Source: Undaria pinnatifida
Taxonomy: Eukaryota; Sar; Phaeophyceae; Laminariales; Alariaceae
NCBI GenBank assembly: GCA_012845835.1
Contig: JABAKD010000014.1
Coordinates: 992,001 to 1,056,000, forward strand
Length of the DNA: 64,000 bases
Reading direction: 5' to 3'
Shown here: in pieces, positions 1 to 13,016 of the stretch
Layout of the letters: each line of letters begins with the position of its first letter
Numbering within the stretch: position 1 is the first letter of the stretch
Notes under the pieces: generated by a model
Database searches by the model: none
What the model was told of the DNA's origin: nothing
The model's input: only the letters and a program-made list of their open reading frames with translations
Program-made: the position numbers and the translations under genes

Positions 1-100
1 AGGACGTCAGCCGTGAGTTCGATGACTTTCGGGTCACTACTCATATTTGCAAGCTGCGTTGTTGGTACTTGTAATATACTCTGTGGGTCAGTTTTTCTTA
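1..100 (+). repeat. Dispersed CGTCAGC-family repeat, copy 1
   Basis: The first 100 bases match 24243-24335 almost base for base (GACGTCAGCCGTGAGTTC, then GCAAGCTGCGTTGTTGGTAC). Shorter relatives with the core CGTCAGCTGTGAG lie at 24432-24500, 52100-52150, 57425-57480, 60110-60180 and 62070-62100. No coding potential is visible. It is probably a fragment of a non-autonomous element; the class is unknown. Confidence 0.7.
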
Positions 101-1022
101 GCGGGAGGGAGGGGCCCTATTATTTTTGATCATCCCTTCTATTATCTTCGCACTGTTTTCTTTCTCCTCCTTCCCCCTCGGACGCACTTCAAATCCTGGG
201 TCACTAAGCAGGGACCTCCCGCCGCTCCCCACTTCGGCACGCGCAACTTTGTCGTCGGAAGATTCCAGCTATTTCGTCCCTCGTCGACTCGCGTCGAATT
301 GTGCCATATGGTATGATGAATCCCCCCGCAATAGCCCGTAGGATTGCTCATCCGGTCAGGCGTATCACTCTATCCGGAAAAATCAGCACCACTTTTTTTT
401 CAACATTATTTTCGAAAGGTTGCTTATATTGGCCCCACTTTAGTTCAATATTATTATCGAAAGGTTGCTTTACTAGAACCACTTTATTTCAATATTAATG
501 TCGGAAGTTTGCTTATATTTCCAGACGGAGGTATGGCTATGCTCACGCGAGGAATCTCTGAAAATTTAAGCACACCTCTACCATACCCTCGAATAGTAAT
601 CGCCCGTGCAAGGCAAGCGACTTAACCGCTCGCTATTACAAGGCTGTTTGCGAGATCACCCAATTTCGGATTTGGGTTTGGATAGGAGTTGGGTAGGAAA
701 ACGTATTATACTACACGTAGTAGTGAAACCGTCGAACGTCTCAATCCAAGGTCAACTCAACCCACGTAAATCAGCGAAAAAAAATGTCAGAAACATGTTT
801 TCCTACTATTTTTTTATTTTTTAACCCTATTTAATGTTTGTGGGTTGGTTGGCCTTGAGTGGTGACGTTCGGCGGTTTCAATGCTATTATTGGTACTTTT
901 TCGAACCCACCAAAATTTGGAAATCGCAAACACCCTGTTGTTCGATACCACCTATTATATAACCTTGGTTTGATTCGCGTGGCGGAACGGCCGCCCCCCT
1001 GCTTGGCAAAACCGTTTGACAG
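101..1022. other. Upstream region of the lipase gene, no exon identified
   Basis: Bases 396-515 contain about three diverged ~55-bp units with the core TCGAAAGGTTGCTT. The rest is AT-rich and has only short chance reading frames. A 5' exon of the lipase gene is expected here or beyond the left edge, because the first recognisable exon has no in-frame ATG upstream. I could not identify that exon. Confidence 0.5.
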
Positions 1023-1081
1023 ACGCGGGAGCAACGTGTGGTACCGGAGATGGTCTCCCCAGTCCAAGGCCGTCGCTATGC
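1023..1081 (+). CDS. Lipase exon 1 of those visible
   Basis: Encodes RRGSNVWYRRWSPQSKAVAM, the N-terminal beta strands that precede the oxyanion HG motif in the family. The donor is GTGAGT at 1082. The proposed acceptor is the AG at 1021-1022 behind a C-rich tract; this 5' edge is the least certain boundary. It ends with one base of a split codon, which fits the next exon. Confidence 0.65.
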
Positions 1082-4000
1082 GTGAGTTGTTGTTGTTGTT
1101 GTTGTTGTTGTTGCTGCTGTCGCTGATGTTGTTGCTGGTGCTGTTGTTGTTATTGTTGCTGCTTTTGCTGTTGTTGTCATATAAAAATTTCGAAGAATAT
1201 CCCTCGCAGGACACGCTATGGTACAGAACCGTCAACGGACTAGCAGGACTAGGCGCCGCTTTGGCGGATGGATTGTTGTGCTCTGCAGATGTTACGTAAT
1301 CGGTACCTCAACGCTGTACCTGGTAAGCTACTGTCGCTCTTGCTATTGTAGGAACTCGTGTTCATGGATATTTGCAATTGTTGCCAACGCAACCTAGCTC
1401 AACACAACACGACACAACACTACACAATACAACCCGACCCGACCCGACCCGACCCTGGTAATACACGCCAGTTTTTTTTGTGCTGCTGCATTCAGGTGTT
1501 GCTGTTTGAGTAGTCACAGTTATCCATGTCTTACCTATTCTTAACTTTTGGGAATCCCGACACCGTGGAGATTCGGGCATGCGAGGGTGGAAAATATTCC
1601 CTTTTGTTTTGCCGGCAATCGTAAATTAGAAACTCGCTCAAGTGGTTATTAATAGAGTTTTTTTTAATCCTCCGGCGGATGGGGAAAGCTGAAGCTTAAA
1701 CTCACCACCTGCCCACTTGCTACCGCGTCAATGACTCCCACAAGTCCGTACAACCAGCTGAGCATGCGGTGTTCACCACTTCCTGGAAGCTGCCCCAACC
1801 CTCCGTTCCTCTGCCTCGGCCCGTGAGATTGTTTTCAAAACCTCCATCTCCATATCCACCCCTCTTTCCATCACGTGATAAACCAAACACCTCCGGACCC
1901 GACCCGACTCGACCCGCGAGAGATTAGAAGCCTCCTGACCTGAGCCGACCCGTGGGTTGGCTCTTGAACCGTGACGCCCTTACTAAAAAAGCTACCCCTC
2001 CCCTCCGCTCCCACACCCCGCCGCGTTGTCCGTATGCGCGAGGCAGTGGTGATCGCTCACGGGTTGCACTCGCACGGCGGTCGATGGGCGAAGGTGGCCC
2101 ACCACTACACGGAGAAGGGCTATCTCGTTTACGCGAACGATCACATCGGGCACGGTTTGTGAGTCGAATTTGGCGAAGCAGCCATCGGTGGGTACACACA
2201 CATAGCAAGGTGTCGATATCTGTCCTCGATTTTCGTGGATTTTGCCGAGAGTGGGTGTCGATATATGTGCTCAATTGTCGTGATTTCGCCGAGAGCAAGG
2301 TTGACATCTGTCCTCGATTTCGTTGCAGTTATCGAGATATGGTGGAGGCTTTTGCCCGGTACCGTTCCTCTCTCCAGGGTGGTCAGCACGGAGTATTATG
2401 AGCGTTGAAAAGCGAAACCTACCGTTGGGATGGGGATGCGCGCCGTCTAGACCCTATGTTACACCGGCGCATGTTTCAGATAAGCTCCATTCATGCGTGC
2501 AACAGTAGTTGCTTTTTTCCCATGGCTATTCACGGGTCGTGACCCGGCCCGCGGGTCGGGTTAAGGAGGTACTTCAAAAACACGCGGATCGAGTCGGAGG
2601 TTTGGAAATATCACGGGTCGAGCGGGATCGGGTCAAGGGTTTTTGGAATATTACGGGTCGTCCCGGGCCACCCTGACCCCATCCGACCCGACCCGACCCG
2701 ACCCACGAGGGATCCGACGCGTGAAAACTCCTGTTTTTTTTTCATGAACACCGAAAATTAACCTCAGAACTCCGGAATCGTTAGCTGCGCGTGATACATC
2801 TCATCGGTGCTCAGCTACAGTAACCATCCGCGCTTTCCTTGTGTGGAACTGGCTCGGGGACGTTTCGGGGACACAACACGGTGCGCTCTCCGTCAACGAG
2901 AGTGCTTCGTTCGCTAATCTTGTCGGTTGTTGTGCGCTCGCTTGTACATTTATCGGCAATGTTTTACGAGGACAGGACTGCGCAGGGGCCGAAAGGGGGA
3001 GCAATCGGCGTAGTGGACGACCACACGAAAATGACCGACGATTTTACGGAGTTCGTCGAGAAGATGGTAGGCTTCTTTGTTCGTGTCCAAGATTGTTGTT
3101 TCCGTGTGTTCGCCTCTCTTTGTCTCGCGACGTTTGAACTTAACGGTCCTCTGTGAATTTTGTCGTTGCGCGCGTGTACACGGTGGGTGCGCGAGACATG
3201 TGTATCCCTCGTTGTTCGTTTTTTCAGTAACAGTTAAAAACACATGCTGCGAGATCGAACGAGATCGAGCATTTCGTCGAACTTCAAAACACCCTCCCTT
3301 CTTTGCCTGCACGGCACTACGCGCGCCAGGTGGACAAGGAGGAGGATAAGACGTTGCCTGTGTTCATTCTGGGGCATTCTATGGGGTCCCTCGTGGCCAC
3401 GGTCGCTGCTGAGAACTGCGTTCAACACCCTACCGTCGGCCCGCGGCTCAAGAAGCTGGTGCTTTCAGGCAAGCCACAGGTCGCTCCGCCGTGCGCGCTA
3501 ACCCATCCCGCCTGAGCGCGGTCCCGATCGTGTTCGTTCGCTAGATGCGGTGGACAATGGGGTCGGAACACCATGCTCGTTGTTCCGGAGCCTGTTGAGC
3601 ACAGCCTATAAGTTCAAAAAATAAACGGGGTTTTTCGCGGGTCATGATCTGACCCTTAGATCAGGTCCGGAGGTTTTTCAAGATCTCGCGGGTCGAGTCG
3701 GGTCGGCTCGCGAGGTGTTTGAAATATCACGGGCTAGGCCGGGTCACCTTGAACCGGCCCGACCCGCGATAATTGACACCCTGGCCCGACCTGACCCGCG
3801 AGAAGTGATCCGTGAAAAGCCCTTACAAAAATCAAACACCACACGATTTGCATGAGGCGCGCGCTGCGATAGAGGTACTTGTATAGTACCTCTTTTTGGC
3901 GAAGTATTACCTATTTTTGGCGAAATATTTTCTAACTGAACAGCTACATACCTCTTTTTGGCGAAAAACTTTCAAACTAAAAGGGGCTGCTCAATCATTC

Positions 4001-7000
4001 ATAGGCTAACAAACCGCTACACCTCGGGCAGATGGTGATCTTTATCATTTAGATCGTCTATAGATCATCCAGATCATCTATGCGGTAGATCCTGTATCTG
4101 CCGTTATGAAGTGTTGTGCAGAATATTGTACGTGAGAGAGTTCAGATCCAACCCTGGGATCGTTTGTTGGATCACGCAGATCGTTCATGTTTTCTCAAAA
4201 GGCGGTGTTTGGGTGAGGTATAGAGCTCCTCGCGTATCATAAGGAAACGAGGAAACGATCAGGTGCACCTCTTCCGCAGCGTGACAGCATGCATCTCCGC
4301 TAGAGTGCGGCATCAAATCATCTCCCCGTGCGCGTGCTCTCTTGATCGTGTTCCTTCGCTTCAATCCCCTGCCGATACTTCAAGTAGCAAGATGCCTGCT
4401 GTTATTCGATCGGGGGTACCGATGAGCACTTTTTGGCCAAAAATGTTTCTAACTGACTAAATAACTACTCAATTAACTAGAATAACTATTCAAGTAGACT
4501 AAATAACTACTACTCAATTAGAGTAAATAACCACTCAATTAGACTAAATAAGAACTACCCTGTAAGACTAAAAACGTACTGAATTAGACTAAAGGAGCAC
4601 TCAATATCGTTCCAATGTTTCTGCCTGGAGGCGTTCCTCAACCGGTAGTCAACTACTAATCAATTGAGGAGTGGTCTACCCAATATCCGTTCGAATACCA
4701 TATGAGTTTAATACTGATACCTGGTACTATTTACCAATGTTTCAGGAATAGCTAGGCCATCGGAGGCCATTGGATCGTTCATCGGGTCGTAATCTTTATT
4801 TCTTTTTATCGAAGCTCAGATGACTGATTCCCGCGCCGCATCGAAATCCACGTCTCATCTCGTCTCGTCTCGTCTTTTGTGTTTTGTGGTTGCTTCCAGG
4901 TTGTCCGATCGTACCCGGACCTTCCTCCGCCAGCCCGTTCGGTTTCCGTTTCCTCTACCCGCTGACCAAGTGAGTAGTTAACGCCACCGAAAAGTAGGAC
5001 CTCAGCAAGGCAAAAAAAAAACAGTAGAGGGGGCGCGCCGATTTTTCAAGGTCTCTTCACGGGAAGAGACTGGTGCTACGATGGAGCGATAGAAGTGACA
5101 TTTTTTTGGCAAAAAACTATTTTGCGAATGACGGAAAATCCTTCACGCCTTTAGAACTGGAAACCCTTTTTGAGGACAAATTTACTTGAAGTTAGTATAG
5201 AGAGGGATTTGGGGGCTCTAAAGGGATTAACCCAAAATAGCCCGAAATTTCGGGGGTTTGCTGGGGGGGGGGCATGTACTCGATGTTCATGCATGGCCGT
5301 AGTCGTATGACCATATGGTAGTAGCTGTTAGAGTGGTATGACCCTCGCATCCCCACAATAGCGGGACGGAGCACATCGGGTTTTCACCGAACAGGCAGAC
5401 GTTGCTTGCACCAAGCGCGAAGCGCCGTGAGGTGTTCGGCGAGTCGCGTGAAGGGTGAGCTGCATCCTACTTACTAAGAACCGCTTGTTTTGCCGGAGGG
5501 GTTAGTATATGACTAGGTCATGGGATTTTGTTCATCGTTTTTTCGCGTTTTTTTTTTCCTCCCAAGAACATTTTTTTGGGTTCAGGTTTTAGGGTGAGGT
5601 ATGGAGCTCCTCGGGTGACGAGCTTCAGAACAACGAAATGGCGCACCTCTAACGTAACATTCATGTTCCATTTGAGTGTCCCCCCTAAAAATGACGTTTG
5701 TGATGAAAGACGCGTTCCTCCATACGGGTAGAGTCTTTTTGCGTTGGTTTGTTTTCTACGAGACGGGCCCCCTCAACTCATTGCCGTGGGAAACGAATTA
5801 TTGTTTCGCAGCATTACTAGTTGTATTCCTAGGTTATGGATGCTTTTTTTCCTCGAGTTGGATCGAGTTGGACGCTTCAGTTTGTCTCAATTTTTTGTGT
5901 TTGGACGTCGGGCGAGGGGCCTCAAAACACGAAAACAAGTGCATATCTACCTGGGCTTGTGTGGAAAGTACAAAGAGAAATATTATTAGGAATCGGGAAC
6001 CGATGTAAGAATAATGTGCTGTTCGTTGTTCTAGAGAGAATTCGGCGTTATGGTTCATTTCTTTGGCCGAGTACGAAGTACGTAGCTCGCTTTGACAGCA
6101 GCAGCTGGCATTGTTTGGTTGATCGCGCTTGTGGGGATACCAAGTGGATACCGCACGGGACGGTGCTGGCAGACTGCTAGAACAGACAGAGTTGTTGTGT
6201 ACAACTGGACAGCGGTCGCTCGCTGGACCAGATACTTCGTGATTTCGTGATTCTCGAGTTCATCGCTAGACGGTGAATCGGGGAATTAGCAATAGCAAGA
6301 AGCAACATCGAAGGCGAAGCGCTTCATACGAGGCACAGGCAGCGAGCGCGGAAGCGTCGATATTAACGAATCATACATATATGTTTTTTAGATCTTGGAG
6401 ATCCGGGTAAAAAAAACTCAAGCTCCGAAAACTTTCGTTTGTGTACCAGTTTTGCCCGTCTGCTAAACGCAGACTTGATTTGACCTCACCCCATCGCTGA
6501 AGTCGCACCGTGGACTTGCCGGGCTTCTTTGGCCGAGCCCTTTAAGGTTTGGCTAAGAAGGTGAGATGGACACCCACGAATCAACAGCTCTTTTTGCTCT
6601 GTCTTCGACCTAGGTAGTGCGGGTTTTGCCTGTGTCTGGACAGTGTTGATTCCTCCGACGGTGGGTCTCCACCCGTCGTCGGAACAAGGCGCATCCGCTA
6701 AACGAACCCCCTTGACTAACTAGGGTCACGCTTAGGCTGACGTCTCACCTCTCCAACTCAGCTTCTCCAAGGCTTTGGGGTCTTGTTGCCACCTGCACGA
6801 TTATACCCCCAGCTTACGTCAGACGCTTTTGTCTCTCCTGATAAAATCGCAAAACAAAATCGGTATCCAAAAAGGTAGGGCAGTTTCGTGGTAAAAAGCG
6901 TTTTTTGGACGAAACGTGCTATACCCGTATTGTAGCTCGCATGAGAGGTCGATGCCGATTACTCAGTTTGTCGTAGAGGGGCAGGCCGGGACGGGCTTGG

Positions 7001-9625
7001 ACCACGGTGGTCATGATAGAAAAACGTGTGCCGCAGTCGATCGCCACCTTTTGTGCAAACTGGTCGTACGGTACCTGTGTGTAGCTGCGCGAGCTAGATA
7101 TCCGTGCAAGAACTCTGCGCTCGAGGATAACCTCGTAGATACCTTACACAAAAAAAAAACGGTGCAACGTGAGACAATGCAGCGGAACCTGAACCAATGA
7201 GCTTCGGCGCATGTATAGGATTTTTTTTTTAGCGTAAATATCCGACACAGGCCTCTGCCTTGTTCATCCAACTTGTAGGATTACAGCTGGCGGGGTCTTT
7301 TTTTTTGTAGTTGCGCGTTTGTTTGGGGGGAATTTTGACCGGTTTTTGACTGTAAGCAGGCGACCAAGGTGTTGCGTTATTCGAAACGCAATACCTTCAA
7401 ATTGTGACCTATTTTGAGATCGCCGACGCCGGATTGTACTCTGCGACCACCGCCATCGCCGACCAACAGCGCAACACACAAGTTTGCGACGGTTACAAAT
7501 AATGTCCTGCTACACGGGGTCCTAGCGACAACTACAGTACCTGGTAATAATGAGCACACAGCACCCATCAACTTCTTGCACTATGACATATCCAGAGGAA
7601 CACAGTACCTAGGACCTATTGCACTCGGTCGCCCCGGTGGCGTATCAGGTTATCCTCGAGCCTGGTATAGGTCAGTTTCGTGAGTTCGAACCCCCCCGAG
7701 TGCATACTCGTATAAGTTCGTGGGGGATTTTTCTTGTGCACAAATTGACTTGCGGAAAGCGCGAGAGGGCGAGTTAGCAACACTCGATGAAAAATCGACG
7801 AGCAGTGGGATTGCCGAACCCTATGCGCGATTAACATTGAAGGCAAGAACCAGGGGGGAGGAGGGGCGACACCTGTGACCACGGCCTGTTCAGAAGCTGG
7901 AAAGTAGAGGTGTGAAGAAAACAAATCTGTGAAAGCAGTGGAATATGTAGGTTTTGTGTATATCACGGGCCCTGATTGCTATGGTCCTCCGCAGTAGGCG
8001 CCTAGCCACTGGCGCGCACAAATTGACGAGAGTTAAGAATGCCCTGCCGCATGATTTTCTAGCGACAATTATATTATTTGTCGGTGGCAAACCGCGACTC
8101 CCCCTCCCCTCTCTCCGTAAAGCCTGCCTCGTCAGTGAAATACCCGACGTGCTCCGTCTCGGCATTATAGGATTGCGAGGGTCCACGGTCTGACAGATTA
8201 CGGCCATGCACGACAAACAATTCACACCTCAGACAGATCATGATCTAAATCATATAGATCATGTACATCAGCTACAGTAGGTCCTCTTTCTGCCGTTATA
8301 AGATGTTGTGCAGGATATGTACATACATAGAGAGGAAAGATCCAAACCTGAAAACATTTGTTGGGTGATGCAGACCGTACGGCTCCCACCCGATAACATG
8401 AGCTAGACCATACAGATCTTCCTGAGAGATCTAGATAATCAGGTGGGGATCGATTATCTGTCAGGCGCGTGCAATGGTTGCTTCCCCTTCCCTCTCTCCT
8501 GTGAGCGCACGTACCCCTGGTGGTAAAGACCTTTGGGTGTAATCTCTTGTCCCACCCCCATGTCATCAACCCAGGAACGCCGCGATGTTGCGAAGGCTAT
8601 CAGGAATGCTGGCTAGGATGGACCCTAAAGGGCCAGCGGCACCGATAAACCAAGGTACACACGACGAAGGAGATGCTGTACAGTACGTAGAACCTGCTGC
8701 GCCCCGATCGACCAAGTGTGGCGAATCGAATTGAAATGAGAGTCATCACACGGTAGGGGTTGCCGTTGGAGGATTGCGCCAAAAATTCCCTGGGCGATTG
8801 AGTTCCTCATGTGAGGAACTGCCCGTCAATGAAGTAATTTCACGAGTGTATAAGGTATTTTAGGACTACTAAGGCATAGAAGCTTGGTCGGGTTGTGCGA
8901 ACGAATGCCTTCGAATAGAAGCTTGGTCGGGTTGTGCGAACGAATGCCTTCGAAGTCATTTTTTGGGTGAGATATTGAGTTCCTCGTGTGAGGAGCTCAG
9001 GGACTTTCTGCTGCAACCTTACCGTGGGATGACTCGTGAGCTTTGTTGGACTTTACTGTTGACTGATTATGTGGTGATGCTCCCAGGCGTGGCGCATCGC
9101 ATTGAGCTTTTGGTTGAGGTTTTTGTTGACCCATTACTGCTTTATGTCACAGACCCTGCACAGCATATCATAACGGCAGATATAGGATATATTCATATTA
9201 CATAGATTATGAGTCTGTCTAATTTGTGAACAGTTGCTATTTCTGTCCGCTGGACGCTTGTGCAGCGGCACTGCCGAAACACCCGAATGTGGCGCTTAAG
9301 GCCGCCTTCGACCCCCTCATGGCGAAGGGTAGCGTTAGAATCAACCGCTATGCGCCGTTCTATGCAGCACTTTCTGCGCAATATATCAAAGTGCTAGATA
9401 TAGGGCCCGCTAATAGATAATGTAGATCGTGATCTGTCCGATCTGTGAACCTTTTGTCACTACTGTCCGCTTGGCGCTTTTTCAGCTGCGCTGTCGAAGG
9501 ACCCGAGTGTAGTACTTGAGGCCGCCGTCGACCCCCTAATGGTCAAGGGCAGCGTGAGAAACAAAACAGCCTTCGAAGTGATCAAGCTCATCGATGCCGC
9601 GAAGGAGAGCGCCAGTAAGGTATGT

Positions 9626-9704
<79 letters not shown>

Positions 9705-9705
9705 C

Positions 9706-9767
<62 letters not shown>

Positions 9768-12700
9768 CGTTGTTGATGTTGTTGTTGTTAGTTTTTGTTG
9801 TTAGTTTTTGTTTTTGTTGTTGTTGTTGTTGATGATGTTCTTTTTATCTTAGGTGTTATTTGGCGTGCATTCATTTCATGCACACCTGTAGTCTTAAAAT
9901 ACCATAATATATACCCTACAATGACGGGACGGAGCACGTCGGGTTTGTGTTGGGTATTCACTGTTGGGTTTTCACCGACCAGGCAGACATCGCGTGGACC
10001 AAGCGCGAAGCGCCGTGAGGTCTTCGGCGAGTCGTATGAAGGGTGAGTTCCTCATGTACAATGAACCACTTGTCAGGCGGACTTCCGCACCTTGTGCGTA
10101 GGTTTCTCATTGGATGAAGCGTTTGTGTTTTGGGCATAAGTCTGTTTTTGGGTGAGATAAAGGGCCTCTTCGGGTGGGGAGCCTCAGCAACAATTACGTG
10201 CACCCCTGCCGTGGTGTGCATCTCAGACGTGTCGACCCGGCTTCGCCTTCGCCGTGCACAGTTGTTTTCGCCCTCCAATGGTTTTTTGAGGTTACGTCGT
10301 CACGGGTAACCGGTTCCCACTCTTGTGCTCGGGGCCCAAATACAGGATCTGTGGGATCTGTATGATTTCGATCGTCGTCCGTCCGATGTGTGCAATCGTT
10401 TCGCCGTTGCGTCGGCACAGGTATAGCGACTGCCACTCGTCTTGTACGCGGGGCCGAATATTAGGACCTGTGCGATCTACTGTAGATCGTGGTAATGTTC
10501 GATGCTGTATGTTCAATGTTTTTGTTATTGCGTGGGCACAGATGACGGCATGTATATAGTATCTATGGCCTAGATCGTGATCTGTCGGATGTTGTGCAAT
10601 GTTTTTTTTGCGCCCGGCATAGGTAATGGTTCGGTACAGGTTACGGCTCCCACTCTTCTTGTACGCGGGGTCAAATTTAGGATCTATGCGATCTGTGCTA
10701 GATCGTGATCTGTTCGGTGTTGTATATACAGTGTTTTCGTTGTTATGTCGGCACAGGTAACGGCATTTAGGATCTCTTATGATCTAGATCGCGATCTGTC
10801 TGATGCTGCGCAATGTTTTTTCGCTGCGCCCGGCACAGGTAACGGTTCCTACTCTTCTTGTGCACGGGGCGGAAGACGACATCGCTTACCCAAAAGGATC
10901 GGAAAGCATGAAGGAGCTGCTCACCTCAAGCACAAACGTTGACTGCCAGGTGCGTTTTTGTTGTTGTCGTTAAATTGGTTGCTATTGACAACCAGGGCGA
11001 GCTATACAATCTTCAAAGAGTAATACACCCTCCGCGAAAACGCGCGACTGGAGTATCGCGCAGCTTGCAAAAGATGAGCATCGACCCTCAAATTGGTCGA
11101 ACTCACAGCTGACGTGCTCGAAACAGTTTTTTGGAAGAAACGGTGCGGTTTCTTTTGTTTGCGGATGGGTTGCTGTGGACCTGTCTTTGCGAGTAGTAGT
11201 TTTTTGTAGTAGTAGTTTTGTTGTGAAGAGGATTGCTGTTGACCGCCAGGTTGCTTTTTTTTCTGTGCAAAATTACCAAGTGTACGGAAGTGGGATAACT
11301 TTTGGGGCCGCTTTTGGTACAGTGGCTTGGGGTCACTCGCGCGAGTGACCCCCCCTTGCTTTTTTGTGGTTTTATGGTTCCGTGCCGTTCTAATCTTGTG
11401 ATAATAATTCGCACTGGAGTCTTGCTACGGTAGCCCCCACCAACTTTTCTTTGACGAAATCGGCGGTTTCAAAACAAGATCCCGGTCGTATCTCCTGAAA
11501 TACGGTGTCCCTCGACACCCTCCCCGGCGTCATCGATCGATAGGCCTTTGCACACAAGAAAATATGTGGATACTTTGTTTTCAATTGCATCCTTCCTTGT
11601 GCCGAGCAGCCATGAAACGCTCGTTAGGTAAATAAGATCGCTGGTTTTGGGGGTGGTGGCTATCGTAGAATCAGTCGGTGGCATGGTAAGCTACGCTTCG
11701 CCAAAAGTTCGCCGAAAGTGTTTTAGTCAGTGTGGTGTAGAGTCGAGTGGCTCAGAAGCAGTAGTGAGGACGGGAGTACCCCCCCCGCCATAGCCTTGGT
11801 GACTTTTTTTTTCCAATAAGATTGTTTTTGCCAATAAGACAACGTGCAGCATGAGTTTCAACGCCGACCACTCAAAAACATGCCCAAAAGCAGAAGAAGA
11901 AGAAGAAGAAGAAGAAGAAGAAAAAGAAGAAGAAAAATAAGGAAATCAAGAAAATCCCGAAATAGGAAACCTATGCGCGAAGCCTAACTCCTGTCTGTGC
12001 CTGCCTGCGGCTTGGGATCGATCGAGCCCACCAGCGTCCCTTTTCCTTCTCTTTACAGCTTCATCTGCTTTTTTCCGTGAATATCATATCATAGATTTGT
12101 GTTTTTTTCTAGCTGGTGTAGGTTTGTGTGTTGTGAATTTGTTTGGGTTCGAACCGCCGTGACACTAACGGGCGCTCGTGTTCCTGACGCATGCTTCTGC
12201 AGAGGTGCTGCAGAGGTGTTGCCATTTTTTTTGTGGGAATCCCGACTTGAGGAGATTTAAACCCAAAAACACTGACTTGGAGAAAGCTAAAACCGCTACG
12301 GGATAAAACAGTCCCATGGCCTGGATATACCGCGATAATCATGCAGAAAAAGTAGCGAAATTACGACGATTTTGACGACGGTTTTGGGTTGAGGATCCCC
12401 GTCTGTCAAAAACCGTGTAACTTCAAAAGCACTTCCTCTATCGTCACAAGCCTCTCTTTACTTTTTTTTTTCACAATCAGAACATCACCTCCGGGTTGGG
12501 TTGGGTTTGGTTGGGTTGGGTTGGGTTGGGTTGGGTTGGGTTGGGTTGGGTTGGGTTGGGTTGGGTTGGGTTGGGTTGGGTTGGGTTGGGTTGGGTTGGG
12601 TTGGGTTGGGTTGGGTTGGGTTGGGTTGGGTTGGGTTGGGTTGGGTTGGGTTGGGTTGGGTTGGGTTGGGTTGGGCTGGGTTGGGCTGAGTTGGGTTGGG

Positions 12701-12984
12701 TTGGGACTTTCCAGCTTCCCATCAACACACACAGTTGGGGGCTGTTTCTAATATCCGCCAGGGCGAGTTCCTAGCGAGAGCTATATTGCTCTAACTTTCC
12801 CCCCCCCCGTGGTCTGCCTTGGGCCCCGCCCCCGTCATGTTTTATGCTCCTGTTTTTTTCTCGTGCTAGTGGTGGGTGAATATATACGATGGCGTTATGC
12901 ATGAACTGTATAACCACCAGGAACATTTCCAGGAGTTATCGTCGCCGTCAATTTTCTCATTTTTTCATTGCCACGCTTTGTCTT

Positions 12985-13016
<32 letters not shown>

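Larger units (their letters stand above)
4970..9265. other. Long intron region after exon 5
   Basis: No convincing exon was found in 4.3 kb, although phase analysis predicts one short exon here (begins after two codon bases, ends after one). Visible contents: a 200-bp dispersed repeat (5270-5500), a hairpin (6656-6684), a SINE (7627-7923), a partial reverse copy of the 200-bp repeat (8115-8215), a GATC-rich repeat (8225-8410), a 39-bp tandem duplication (8876-8953) and the GAGCTCCTCG repeat (8955-9040). Longer reading frames, such as 5676-6008 and 6916-7200, look like chance. Confidence 0.6.

Noticed and set aside
1971..2162. Stand-alone 63-residue protein starting before the HGLHSH motif
   Set aside because: No ATG at that start; it is the lipase exon 2 read through its upstream intron.
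7627..7705. tRNA gene
   Set aside because: A and B boxes are present, but the ends do not pair and the sequence recurs as the head of a dispersed SINE.
9539..9832. Leu-, Cys- and Val-rich reading frames through TTG repeats (also 859-1299 and 18864-19236)
   Set aside because: They are translations of a trinucleotide repeat in every frame; the TTG tract at 9625 is intronic.
12494..12705. Interstitial telomere repeat
   Set aside because: The unit is GGGTT, not TTAGGG.
12389..12774. 120-residue Gly-Trp-Val frame and its Pro-Thr-Gln complement
   Set aside because: Product of the (GGGTT)n array within lipase intron 7.
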